From the NCBI GenBank assembly GCA_000181795.3, contig CM012953.1, forward strand, positions 17,091,106 to 17,141,129: a stretch of 50,024 bases of DNA. The letters run 5' to 3'. This document shows, in pieces, positions 24,201 to 34,665 of this stretch; within the stretch, counting starts at the first letter, position 1; each line of letters starts with the position of its first letter. The notes under the pieces are model-generated. The model had not been told where the DNA came from and made no database searches. It saw only the letters and a program-made list of their open reading frames with translations. The position numbers and the translations under genes are program-made. This stretch comes from Trichinella spiralis (lineage: Eukaryota > Nematoda > Enoplea > Trichinellida > Trichinellidae).

Positions 24201-25195
24201 ATATGTTTATACAATATTCATTTCAACAACTTTCAGAATTAATACTTCATATTTTCATTTTTTTACATTCACATCTATTTAAACTGCTCTATTTATTCAT
24301 TTATTTACTTGTTTCTTATTTGTTTACCTTACTAAGATGTTCTTATTTTTTTACTTTTTTAAAATAAAACATCGATATAAAAGACAAATTTTAATCCGCT
24401 ACAATTGTAACATAATGCAGTCTTTAACCAGTTCACAACTGTTTTATTTTGGGATAAGACAAAGAAGATTGTAAAGATAAGTTTAAATTATTGCAGCGAT
24501 TTTACAAAAGCATTGACTGAACAGAGAACCTAAATTTGGCGGCCAAAATTGAATAAACTGCTATTTTGAAAAAAAAGATGCAGAAGCGCCGCCGGTTGCA
24601 GCGATACATGAGGAAATGGCGTCCGAAGCAACTGAAAATTCTGATACAGCTGGTCAATTCTCAGGGTTACACAGATATAGAATCATATGCATCTTAGCAC
24701 ATCAAAGCGATGTCCCAGATTGCGGTAACGCCGTGAAAATCTGCAGCTTCGTGGTCAATATAAAAGTAGAAAGAGGTTTTCAGTTTTCCCAAATATGCGA
24801 TGCTTCACATTAAATTTTCTTTTATGGAAATAACTAATCACATTTCACAATTTTTAAAACAAAGCACTTCTTTTATATATAATGTGAATTAGTGATAGTA
24901 AACTTTTATTGCTTTAAAAATTTACAGCTATTCTGAAGTAAGAATGCTCATGAAAAATGTTCAACTTCTTTACATTTGCTGAGAAATTTCTGCGATTATT
25001 TTCAAGCACAAAATATGAAAAGATGTCTAACTTTACATAAATAAAGAAGTCACAATGGTGATCAAAAATAAAGCTTCTTCACAGTTTCAATTTCACTGTT
25101 CAAATAACAACTGGCTTTTGTAATTTCATTTCCTCAGGTCTGTGCTAATCAGCACACTGCATTACAGAAAAACATTTCCACCTTTCGTTACATGC
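24201..25195. other. Non-coding region right of the RS gene
   Basis: AT-rich sequence with an AATAAA at 24363. A 39-codon basic frame at about 24579-24698 and an overlapping 65-codon frame at 24616-24813 show no family resemblance. Nothing else recognised. Confidence 0.4.
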
Positions 25196-25618
25196 GATTC
25201 TGAATTAGGCACTTACATAATGTACAGCATCATATTACAACAACAACCAACAGTCAATAGGAATCATCAACAAACAAATCTCAACTATATTACAATAGTT
25301 AAAATGAAAAAAAATAAAGTACACAAAAAATGGATAAAATGTATACAAAATGAATGCATAGTGCAGAGGTCATATAAAAGAAAATGTGCAGAAGAATGAT
25401 AAGATACAGCGCTTAAAATATGTTCTATACAAACTGCATCACCATGTAAATCTACCCGTAAGCGCAGTTACCCGTCGCTGCTGGACTCCAAATGCTGCGC
25501 TACGTCTCACAGGGTTGTCGTGAGCCCGCGTATAGCTATGATCCATTCACCGCAACAAAGAGTCAGTTTCAACTTGTTCAATCATGAACAGTCAAAGAAA
25601 CAGATAGAATTCCAGATG
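25196..25618 (+). repeat. Interspersed repeat, copy 1 (uninterrupted)
   Basis: The stretch from CTGAATTAGGCA through CTGCGCTACGTC to ACAGATAGAATTCCAG recurs, diverged, at 27856-29530, where a Tigger element splits it. No coding potential is seen. I cannot assign it to a class; a non-autonomous DNA element or SINE-like repeat are both possible. Confidence 0.6.
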
Positions 25619-26460
25619 GTGCTTCGTGCTGTTTGACATGCAATGATCATTGCATTTCCATGTGCAAAGACGAATGTGATCGGTTGGTCGGTACACACCA
25701 TTTTGTAAGCATTGCCTGCCAGCGTTCTTCATGTATGTAGCTGTGTTATTCGACAGAAAAAAACTGATAATCGTCTGACACCAGGGACGGAAATTGATGC
25801 TCGCCTTCACAGCACATGCAACACAGCGCATTTCAGACCAAAACCGCCAATTTCCACGGATTAACAGTTCTTATGAACAGTGCTAATATTACATAACTTG
25901 AATTTCCAGAATTTCTACTGTAGGATTACTGTATTTTAAAAGTAGATTAATTAATTTACCAAAAATAAAACGATTTAATGCATTTGATTCCATTGATTAT
26001 TGTCTATTCATTGCAACTGTTACTGTCTCTAGAGTTACCGTTTCAGATAACCAAACGACAGTTGTTGGTTCGTTTCAAATCAATCAATCACTTAATGAAC
26101 TTCCTAATGGAAGACGATCGTGTAGTTTTTGCTTCAATCACGCGCTTCGAGTAAATACGCATCTTGTTTGATTTCTCTATAGCGTGCCGATAATACGTGT
26201 TAAAAGAGGAACCACAAGAAAACCGAGAAACATGACTTGATCAGTATCAGCGACAGGAAAAACGTCGATACCTGATGCCGACGTTGAAGCAGTATGAGTT
26301 GAAGCTGCTTGACTTATTACACAGTGCAGTGAACGATTTTGCCCGCACCTGATTTCTGAATTACAGCTTCGATATTTGACAGTAAGAAGAACCTGTCGAT
26401 GGATTATTCAACCTGATATTCCAACTTGTTCGCGTTATGCAGTATCTTCTTGTCTTGATC
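25619..26460. other. Unassigned intergenic sequence
   Basis: No gene or repeat unit recognised with confidence. A minus-strand frame at 25592-25831 is Cys-rich but resembles no family I know and overlaps the repeat next to it. Confidence 0.35.
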
Positions 26461-26462
26461 TC

Positions 26463-27338
26463 TTGCGAGCACTTCTACGGAATTTCTGTGCGTTTCTTCT
26501 CATAAAACAATGTAAATCATTTGATTCCATTGACTAGAATAAATGGTAAACTGGTAAAGCGGTACTAAGCATTCCATTCCTGAGCGCAACCACTAATGTG
26601 ATTTTTTGGAAAGTTTGCTACCTATTGTCACGACTTTCCTCTCGCACTTTTACGGATTTCTACATGTGTTTTTTCACCGAGAACAGTGGTAATTGCTTGA
26701 CTTTATAGTATGTAATACCTGTTAGCCTGGTAAGCCTTGTTAGTCATTGCATTTCAGAGCACCACCACGATTATGAGCGGTTCGTTGGTTTGCAAACTGT
26801 TGTCAGCAGTTCCTACTAGCACTTTTACTGATTTCTACCTGTGTTTCTCCGCACAGAAGTCTGGTAATGGTTTCTCTCTATGTTTTGTAATATCTGCTAA
26901 GCGGATAAAGCATTTTCTATAATTGCATTTCAAAGCGCCACTATGAATATGAGCGGTCGTCGGTGTGCAAACTCTTGTCAGGAGTCCTCCTACCACTTTT
27001 ACGGATTTCTACCTGTGTATCTCCGGACAGAAGTCAGGTAATGGTTCCTCTCCAAGGTTAGATACTTTATAACCTAATAAAGCATTGTTAATCATGCATT
27101 NNNNNNNNNNNNNNNNNNNNNNNNNNNNNNNNNNNNNNNNNNNNNNNNNNNNNNNNNNNNNNNNNNNNNNNNNNNNNNNNNNNNNNNNNNNNNNNNNNNN
27201 NNNNNNNNNNNNNNNNNNNNNNNNNNNNNNNNNNNNNNNNNNNNNNNNNNNNNNNNNNNNNNNNNNNNNNNNNNNNNNNNNNNNNNNNNNNNNNNNNNNN
27301 NNCTTTATAACCTAATAAAGCATTGTTAATCATTGCAT
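26463..27338 (+). repeat. Tandem satellite, period about 174-175 bp
   Basis: The anchor CACTTTTACGGATTTCTAC (with variants) starts at 26470, 26645, 26820 and 26994, spacings of 175, 175 and 174. Other shared blocks are the CAGAAGTCTGGTAATGG-like and AAAGCATT...TTGCATTTC-like segments. At least four diverged units are visible, most alike to the right, and the array runs into the N gap at 27101-27302. After the gap the same unit end returns (27303-27338). Confidence 0.8.
27101..27302. other. Assembly gap (202 N)
   Basis: A run of N inside the satellite array. The flanks repeat the same unit segment (CTTTATAACCTAATAAAGCATTGTTAATCAT), so extra satellite units were probably collapsed here. Confidence 0.95.
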
Positions 27339-27342
27339 TTAA

Positions 27343-27845
27343 CCCTTTGGTGGTGGCGTGTGTGATCCGACCGTTAGTGGTGGCGTGAGGTCCGCTGGAC
27401 CCCTCCTCGCTAATTCCCATTTATTGATGTTGGAACCAAATGTTTTCAGCTTTTTGCAGTCGTATTATATACTTTATTATTTTTTCACTGCGCATTTGTT
27501 TCCCAGAGAGAATCTCTCATATAATTTATGTTGCAAATGTTTGGTTTTATGTATGTAGCAGCTGACGCTCAGCAGTTGTGAACGTGAGAATGGTCCTTTG
27601 TATTCAGAGTTCACAAATGATATTTGTTTTTATTCTCGGGAAAGTGCAAACTTTATTTACAATCATAAATTCTATAATTAATCATCACTGACAACCTCCT
27701 CTGCGGTTTTTGCAGCACAATCCATACTAAAAGGAAAGAGCATATATGGCTTGCACATTCGCTGTAACTGTTTTAGTCTTTGTCTTCCTTTCTTGGACAA
27801 AATTTGCATCTCTTTTTTTTATTTCGATGCCAGTATCTTGCGTGG
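27343..27845 (-). mobile_element. piggyBac-like element end with transposase C-terminal tail (remnant)
   Basis: TTAA at 27339-27342 is followed by CCCTTTGGTGGTGGCGTG, a piggyBac-type end, with a second TTAGTGGTGGCGTG just inside as subterminal repeat. Read on the minus strand, 27830-27680 encodes pieces of a Cys-rich tail (RCKFCPRKEDK, then CKPYMLFPFSMDCAAK) like the C-terminal zinc-binding domain of piggyBac transposases, in more than one frame. Only this end is present; its other end is not visible and the next repeat begins at about 27856. It appears inserted in the satellite unit. Confidence 0.5.
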
Positions 27846-28289
27846 GGATTAGGGGATCTGAATTAGGCATCTGATTAAGCGTATCTGAATTAGGCAAATA
27901 TGTAGTATACAGCTTTGTGTTACAACATCAACCAACAAGGAACAATCAGTAATAATCAACAACAAACAAAGACAAACTATATAATAATAATTAATAGAGT
28001 GAAACTCGGTTATAACGATGGGCACTGAGGACAGAGATTTTGATCGATATAACCGAGTTTGCATACATATAGTTAGTTTATTGATACATATATGGTTAAG
28101 TTTATTCAAAAACTTCACTTCTGGTGAAAAAATCTTCCAAGGTTGTCTGACGCGTTTCGGTCTGTGATCTTCGACGAGATGACTTCAACAATTCCTTCGT
28201 CAGCATTTTCTGTAGCTTCGATAAATCGCTCCAGATGGTCAACGCATTCATTTCAGTCCGGGTATGTTTTTAACGGGATACTTTCAACA

Positions 28290-28673
28290 GTTTCTGCATC
28301 TGTGTCAGAATCGTCATTGTTCACCTATTTCTCGCAATGGATGTCATTCACTATGTCATCCATTGCTAATACATCAGATGTAATAACAGCGGCGTATATA
28401 TATATATATATATATATACATGGTCACGTTCAGAAATTTCATCAAATTGAGAAATACTTTCCCTCTTCTTTGTACTGCTGCCTTGATGCAGGCCACACTG
28501 AATGGAACCAATCGTCAACGCTTTTAGTGTTTGAAGACCTTACTTTTCCACATTTGCAACAGTTGCTGTATCCGCGTCAGAGTCGTCACCGTTCTCCTGC
28601 TTGTCGCAATGGATGTCATTTACTATGTCATCCATTGTTGGTACATCAGAGGTAATAGCAGCGGTGTCTATAT
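28290..28673 (-). repeat. Duplicated transposase-tail segment inside the Tigger element
   Basis: 28290-28400 and 28562-28673 are diverged copies of the same 110-bp segment (GTGTCAGAATCGTCA..., GCAATGGATGTCATT, CTATGTCATCCATTG), offset by about 272 bp. Both encode the acidic tail region. It suggests a local duplication or recombination between two related copies when the middle of the element was lost. Confidence 0.7.
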
Positions 28674-29049
28674 CTTCATAATACATGTAAATGTTATGTC
28701 TAGCGTCAAACTGGTCCAGCCATCCAGTGGTGCACGTAAAATCAGTATAACCAAGCATTGTAGCAAATTGCTCAGCTTTAATTTTTAAAATTGGGCAACA
28801 TATTATGTTCCAGTTTGGAAAATTTTCCCTCGAAACCATTCCATCAATGCTATTAATGTCGGTTTTCTCACACAAGAGAAACCTTTTCGCAGATGTGATG
28901 CCATTTTCATGTGCATCTAGAATAGCGCTTTGATTTTTCCAAATTATAGAAACAGTCGACTGTGATGAGCCAAACTGCTCACAAACCGAAGAATTTTTCG
29001 TACCATCATTCAATGCATAGATGATAGCAAGCTTTTCTTTCACAGACAA
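28540..29049 (-). pseudogene. Tigger transposase remnant: psq/CENP-B DNA-binding domains plus acidic tail
   Basis: A 169-residue open frame. Residues 1-45 (SVKEKLAIIYALNDGTKNSS...FGSSQSTVS) are a psq-type helix-turn-helix. Residues about 65-125 (ILKIKAEQFATMLGY... TTGWLDQFDARHNI) are a CENP-B HTH. The chain then passes directly into an acidic C-terminal tail (DDSDADTATVANVEK). The DD(E/D) nuclease domain of about 200 residues normally between these parts is absent, so no transposition is expected. The open frame could still give a DNA-binding protein, but expression is unknown. Confidence 0.75.
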
Positions 29050-29796
29050 TGACTTCCTCTTAGCGAGACTGAGCGATGTATTAAAAGCACAACGCGCAAC
29101 AGCTCTGCACCGTCAGTTGCGTCACCACAGTTGTGTGACGTCATTCACTACTACTGCAGCTTACGAACATTGATTTCTATCGTCATATCCAAGTTTCAAG
29201 ATCGATATAAAAAGTGTTTTTCATGTATACCATACAGCCAAACCAACCAAAAATAATGAAATTTCTATCGCATTAGCCGAACATCGTTATAACCGAGTTC
29301 TACTGTACGTACAACAATAATGAATAGTGCAAAGGTGCTATAATCGTACAGATGCAGGAATAAAATAAGATATAAATCTCAAAACATGTCCCATACTAAT
29401 TTCATTACGATGTAGTGTCTGCTGTATTCCGTAAGCTGCGCTACGTCGTACGGAACCCCTTCGCCGCACCACCGTCTCAGTTTTACCCTGTTCATCAATG
29501 ATCAGTTATAGAAACTGATAGAATCCCGGGTAGTTCTGACGTGCTCTTTTGTTCATGCGACTGTGTCAACATTCCAGATGGTTGTTGGTCTGCACAGCCA
29601 CACCGTGGACATTCCAAAGCTAAAATTTAATGGCAGGAAGCCACTCCCACTGGAAATAGTTGAACAGGGCTTCCACTTCATCCAGCGTCCCAACAATAAA
29701 AATTTCGAAACCCGCGGGTACAAGGTTCACCGAAAAAATTGCTTATTCCATCAGCAGTTTCACTTTTTTTTTCTTAGTTGCTGATTATGAATATAA

Positions 29797-30540
29797 TCAT
29801 TTAATAAGCCAAGGTGGCCGACCTGGCGAAGCACAGCATTTTTGCACAAGGGAGTTGTTTAAATTGTCTTGAATCACAAACAAATTTCGCCGGATCAAAA
29901 CTTGGAAGCCAAGTTCTTCCACTTTGGAATGGAGCAGTTCAAATATCCAGATATACGAGGACAGATCTTTCCTAACAGTCAAACAATGTACGACCTGTAG
30001 CAGTTTACCCCTCATGAACACATGAAGGGTAAACAACTGCTGGTTCCAGGATAGACAATCTTAAAGGTCCCATCTCCGCACCAGCAGCCTCACACCAGCT
30101 TCGGTGGCAAAAATTAATATACAATTGGCCGGCGAATGATACATTAAATTATTTGATAATTACATTTGTTGTTGTTTGCTCAGCAGTGACCCACAGAACC
30201 TGCCGTCTGACCGGAAGTCGTGGATATCTCCGGGCACGGCTGTAGTACATTGTGTTCCGTGCCTGGTCCAACGATGGAAAATATGCGGCAGCATCTAAGC
30301 TGGAGGAGACTGCTTGCAAGCTCTTCATATATCTCTTTTTCAGACCTCAGATACCCTGGAGCCAGCCGTTTCAATTCACTGAGCTGCTGTTGATGGTACA
30401 ATGTATGCGGGTCCACTCTCCAGCCATCTGCATGCTCGCAAGTTCTTATTACTTGAGTGGCATCCAGATTAGTATACAGCTTGCCACGGCAACCTCTTAT
30501 TCCCTAAATTCGAAACGAAATGGTTCGCTTATGATATTAT
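29797..30540 (-). pseudogene. MULE transposase fragment with FLYWCH-type zinc finger
   Basis: On the minus strand, 30480-30180 encodes the end of a FLYWCH-like finger (RGCRGKLYTNL... IRTCEHADGW, then DPHTLYHQQQLSELKRLAP). Downstream, 30036-29797 matches the start of the MULE transposase domain (LHVFMRGKLLQVVHCLT, then FELLHSKVEELGF). The two parts are in different frames and the catalytic C-terminal half is missing, so this is a dead fragment of a Mutator-like DNA transposon. I see no terminal inverted repeats. Confidence 0.65.
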
Positions 30541-30704
30541 ACAACAATAACACCGTGCTATATTAAAACAATTCTGCTTACCGATGTGCATATCCAACAT
30601 TTTTCATTACGATTTGTCTGCTTCAGGGTGTAGTACTCTCCACTAATGTACTAATTTTTGTTGGTACCTTTGGGTAGACGCAAACTGAATTTCATCGTTT
30701 CCTT

Positions 30705-31260
30705 CCATCGGTAATAACTCTCGAACGCAAAGCACTAGACACAAATGCAAGACCAAGCGATAATGAATCATACGCTTTTGAATTTCATTTTAAATAGTCA
30801 TTTTGCAACAATATTTGGTTTTCATTTCTCATTTTATCTACAATCGAAGATCAACTTGTGATATTCCTTGTGGCACTAATGCCTTTTGTTGATACTGACA
30901 GAATAAAATTAATCACACACAAATGGCGCACAAATGCTGACATCAAAGAACGCGATGTCCCACTGCAGAGAGAATTTGAAGCAGCTTTAATTGCTATTCT
31001 GCTTCGCGCTGTCCATCGCTTCCTTTCTGCTTTCAAAATGTTTTACTTTTATTTATCTGAGTTCATCAGATAAATTTCGTTTTAGCTGGCAATTATGTAA
31101 GATTTATGTATAAGATGCTTATCCATTTGTTAGAAATTGCTCTAATACAAAGGGAAAGTCAACAAGTGATAAATTGTCCACAGCTGCAGTTTGAAATTAA
31201 AACCAGGACAAGCAACTGCTAATTTTTGTTAGCATCGAAATACTTTTCTGATTTTGCTTC
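30705..31260 (+). repeat. Direct duplication, copy 1
   Basis: Matches 31885-32440 in the same orientation: CGAACGCAAAGCACT, TTTGAATTTCATTTTAAAT, TTTTGCAACAATATTTGG, then TACAAAGGGAAA, GTGATAAATTGTCCACAG and GTTAGCATC. Offset is about 1.18 kb. No coding content recognised. Confidence 0.6.
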
Positions 31261-31343
31261 GCCGTTATCTGAAAATGTTTCTCGTTTGCAAACGAATTTT
31301 ATCTTTAATCTTTCCAGTGTTTCTTTTGCTCCTGTTCACCAGA

Positions 31344-31584
31344 GTTATTGTTTTCCTTCCTTCGTATATTTTATTTAAATAAAAAATTAAAAATCTGCAA
31401 TATTATTTACAAATCAAAAAACAAATTTATTTATATATTTGGTGTAAATTGTAAACTTTCTATTTTTACATCTGAACGAAATCGACTAGTCCGTTGGGGA
31501 ACACTTAAATTGCCATCATTTCCATTTGCAACCTTTGAATGTATATATTTCAATGATAACGAAATATTGAAACTTTCCGCATCG
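31344..31584 (+). repeat. Left arm of long inverted repeat
   Basis: GTTATTGTTTTCCTTC... through AATATTATTTACAAATCAAAAAAC, TATATTTGGTGTAAATTGTAAA and TTTCAATGATAACGAAATATT is repeated inverted at 32794-33032 with few mismatches. Confidence 0.8.
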
Positions 31585-31884
31585 CAACTTATTGCTTTCC
31601 CGAGTTATCCGAATTATTTTCATCACCGATGTCACATCAAGGTTGGTCCATATAGCACCACTGCAGCCTTTTTTATCCTATACCAAAATAAACTATCCCT
31701 TAATAACTAAGGAAACACAGTGTACATTTAGCATATACTTTTGAGCATCTCCAATATTTCTATATGCCGGCACATTTTAATTTGTATGCCCTGCCTTCAT
31801 AAACAAGGGACATGCCACTGCAACAATTTGGTACAACGTGTAAGTCAGAATCATCATCCATAACAAGTAACAGAATAGAAAATG

Positions 31885-32440
31885 ATTCGAATAACTCTGG
31901 AACGCAAAGCACTGAACGCAAACGCAACACCGAACGGAAATAAAGTGGACGGTTTTGAATTGCATTTTAAATAACCATTTTGCAACATTTAGTTTTCATA
32001 TCTCATTGGTTTATTTCCGATTTCCCTCCTGATATATAAATCTGCTCCCACCTTTTGTAAATTAATTTATTTCCTGTTGAAATCTATCAAGATTGGATGT
32101 TAACTTCCGGGTGTAACGTCAGCATACTGAATAATCTGTTTGAAAAATCTGGAATGTTGTAGCAACACTTCCAATTTCCGGGTTACAAATGGCACTAATG
32201 CAACGTTACGCGTTAGCTCGCAATTTCATTTAATTTTACGCATGATTTCACGCATATGTCTTTGTCAAACATTTTTCGCTTTTCTCGTCACATCACATAT
32301 GTTGGTAAAGGCGATTTTAATACAAAGGGAAAATGCACATGTGACAAATTGTTCACAGTTGCAGCTTTCCAGCTAAACCAAGGAGTGACAATTACTAAAC
32401 TGTTAGCATCTGAATTAATTTCTTGATTTTACTGGGAGTG
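31885..32440 (+). repeat. Direct duplication, copy 2
   Basis: Diverged second copy of 30705-31260. It lies between the two inverted-repeat arms. Confidence 0.6.
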
Positions 32441-32480
32441 TTCTATTTAAATCTTTCTTGTTTGCAATCCAAGAATTTTA

Positions 32481-32642
32481 CNTNNNNATTTGCAAAGTTC
32501 TTTTTGTTACAAAACATCCATATATGTATTTTTNATACATCTCGATGNGGTTTGTGGTTTCTATGAAAAANTCCTGTTTGACGATTCATACTTTTCATAT
32601 AAAATGCNAGTCGAACTTCATTAAGTGCATANGATTTNGGCN
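32481..32642. other. Low-quality bases
   Basis: Scattered N in otherwise AT-rich sequence. Short frames here should not be trusted. Confidence 0.9.
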
Positions 32643-32793
32643 GAAAAAAAATTCCCATTATTTAATTAAACAGTAAAATAATGAATAAGTGCATGGAAAT
32701 TCTTGCCAAATTCCATGCTCACTTATAACCAAGTTCAAATGTAATTGGAAATGCAACATCAAACAGATCAGCTACGTCATAGACGCTGCTTTT

Positions 32794-33032
32794 GATGCGG
32801 GGTGTTTAAATATTTCGTTATCATTGAAATATACATTGCAAGCTTGCAAATGTAAATGAATACAGATGGCAATTTCTGTTCAGCAACGCACTAGGCGGTT
32901 TTGTTCAGATGTTGAAATTGAAAGTTTACAATTTACACCAAATATATAAATAAATTTGTTTTTTGATTTGTAAATAATATTTCAGATTTTTTATTTTTTA
33001 TTTAAATAAGATATACGAAGGAAAACAATAAC
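32794..33032 (-). repeat. Right arm of long inverted repeat
   Basis: Inverted copy of 31344-31584. The arms are about 240 bp and the whole structure spans about 1.7 kb, as in a foldback-like element or two inverted insertions of one repeat. Confidence 0.8.
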
Positions 33033-33296
33033 ACTGACAAAAGAGGTAAAAAGTTTCTGAAGTTAAAAGTAAAAATCTTTGATTGCTATCAGGAAAGATT
33101 TTCAGAGAACAGTCAGCTTGAAATTAGAAAAGTATTTAAATCAGCCAACGCAATTATCATTCTTGAATTGGCGTCTACGTTATTTCTACCTTTCGATCTT
33201 GACTTTAATTCTTAACGCAACAGTAACCGTTACACAGTCTTCGAAGGCTCATGTTTTCGCTCCATCTAATTCTTATGTCTTATAAGTAGTTGCTTT

Positions 33297-34665
33297 TGTA
33301 GCGGACTTTGACCTACGCGTTAGAACTGTATTTGTCCAGACGACGAAGAGGAAGAAGAATAATGAAGCTACCGTAAACAAATGGATACTTGTAGATCGGG
33401 AAAGGGTTACGGTAGTACGGTTGTTGGCTCTAGAGAAGCGATAGTGGTTGTTGGTTCTTAACATTTACGGTGGCGGTCTTTGTTCGTATTTGTTAATAAA
33501 TGTTGTACTCTTGATCTGTATGTGGATGCGAGAATGTTATGGGAAAAGCACGAACTGGAGGAACGGTGGCAGCGTCGTCGCCTAGCGATGACTATGATAG
33601 CAGCCCGGTTGGGGCGACGAACGATCCTTCCCTGAGTGAGCGGCTCGTTACATTGGGGGCCTGTCCGAGGAGCCGTACAAGTTTATACATGCGGAGCCTG
33701 CTATTGCATTCGACTGGAGATGGACCCGACGGAGTGTCTGAAGAAGCTGGAAGACTTCTTCTGACCTAGCGGTGTACCGACATCGAACAATGGCCTCGTC
33801 GTGCGGTACTTGTTGAGTGATCCTGTACGCTGCGAGCTCTACCTGGTCGGACAAGCACGGGAGAACTCCTTCGAGGAGCTGAAGAGGGAGCTGTTGAACA
33901 CATACGGCCCAGAGAAGTCATCTGTGGAGCTAATCGAGTGCATCCACGCCCTGCGTCAACGTGAAAGCCAAATCATCAAACAGTGCGCGGAAGAGGTGGC
34001 GAAGTTGGCACGCAGTGTATGTGTGTCGGAGCGCGACTTGGTGGCGCTTTTCGCCGGTGGGGTTGCGTCGAAGGAAGTACATCGTGCCATTTGGCTGCAG
34101 AAACCGTCTACCCTCGCCGAAGCACAGAAATTTGCCAAAAAAGTGAGCAAGGCGGTGAAGCACTTTCAGGAGCGACAACAACCGTACACTGGCGTTATGA
34201 AACAAGAGAAGGACGATGTCACGCAGCATTTGGAGGCTCTGTGGCTCTGAGAGATGAAGAACCTAGGTAGGCAAGTCCTGCAATGGCAGCGAACGGCCCT
34301 ACGAACCGTTGGGCGAGTTGGATGCTTCCGCTGCGGCTGCCCGGACCATCATAGACGTGAGTGCCCCCAGCTACACGTCCGAAAACGAACGGCGGAGAGA
34401 AGAACGATGGTGACCATCAACCCGCTGACCGGTAGCGTGGTCGCGTCACAGGTGAGATACGGAGGTTCAACATTTTGTTGTTGGTCTACAGTGATGGCAT
34501 GGTCTCAGTAATCCCCAAGAGGGTGTGGGATAAGGCTACGTCAGGCCAGAGGTTACACGGAGCAGCGAGACCAATGTAACGTGGCGATGGCGACCTACGG
34601 CTGGGGGTATAGTCCATCTGCACCTGGGTAGATGGAAGGTTCCACGCGGAGAGCGGCTCGTTACA
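33297..34665 (+). mobile_element. Deleted Ty3/gypsy-type LTR element: 5' LTR and gag
   Basis: A probable LTR at 33297-33652 begins TGTAGCG and ends CTCGTTACA. A primer-site-like TTGGGGGCCTGTCCGAGG follows at once. Gag-like coding sequence covers about 33.8-34.4 kb, with a retrotransposon Gag region (RYLLSDPVRCELYLVGQA) and a CCHC zinc knuckle (CFRCGCPDHHRREC). At 34651-34665 the LTR-end motif GAGCGGCTCGTTACA returns, so the piece is closed by a remnant of a 3' LTR. Protease, reverse transcriptase and integrase are gone. A broken fossil with several breaks; no target duplication found. Confidence 0.7.

Larger units (their letters stand above)
27997..29305 (-). mobile_element. pogo/Tigger-type DNA transposon, internally deleted (1.3 kb)
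   Basis: Terminal inverted repeats AACTCGGTTATAACGATG lie at both ends (28003-28020, and inverted at about 29282-29299), with TA at 27995-27996 and 29306-29307. A minus-strand frame encodes the DNA-binding part of a Tigger transposase. The DDE catalytic domain is missing, so the copy is non-autonomous. A TA microsatellite lies at about 28396-28418. Confidence 0.85.
27856..29530 (+). repeat. Interspersed repeat, copy 2, split by Tigger insertion
   Basis: 27856-27994 and 29308-29530 match the left and right parts of copy 1 (25196-25618): CTGAATTAGGCA, ACAACAACCAACA-like, then GCTGCGCTACGTC, CTCAGTTT and CTGATAGAAT. The Tigger element at 27997-29305 lies between, flanked by TA. Confidence 0.6.

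Noticed and set aside
24579-24813. Two short overlapping frames, one strongly basic
   Set aside because: Length within chance expectation and no family match; left as non-coding.
25592-25831. Cys-rich minus-strand frame of 79 codons
   Set aside because: Overlaps the interspersed repeat, no signal peptide or known Cys pattern, no splice context.
26463-27338. CRISPR-like array
   Set aside because: Whole units repeat head to tail without distinct spacers, and the genome is eukaryotic; it is a satellite.
27085-27420. Frames running through the N gap
   Set aside because: Artefacts of unknown bases.
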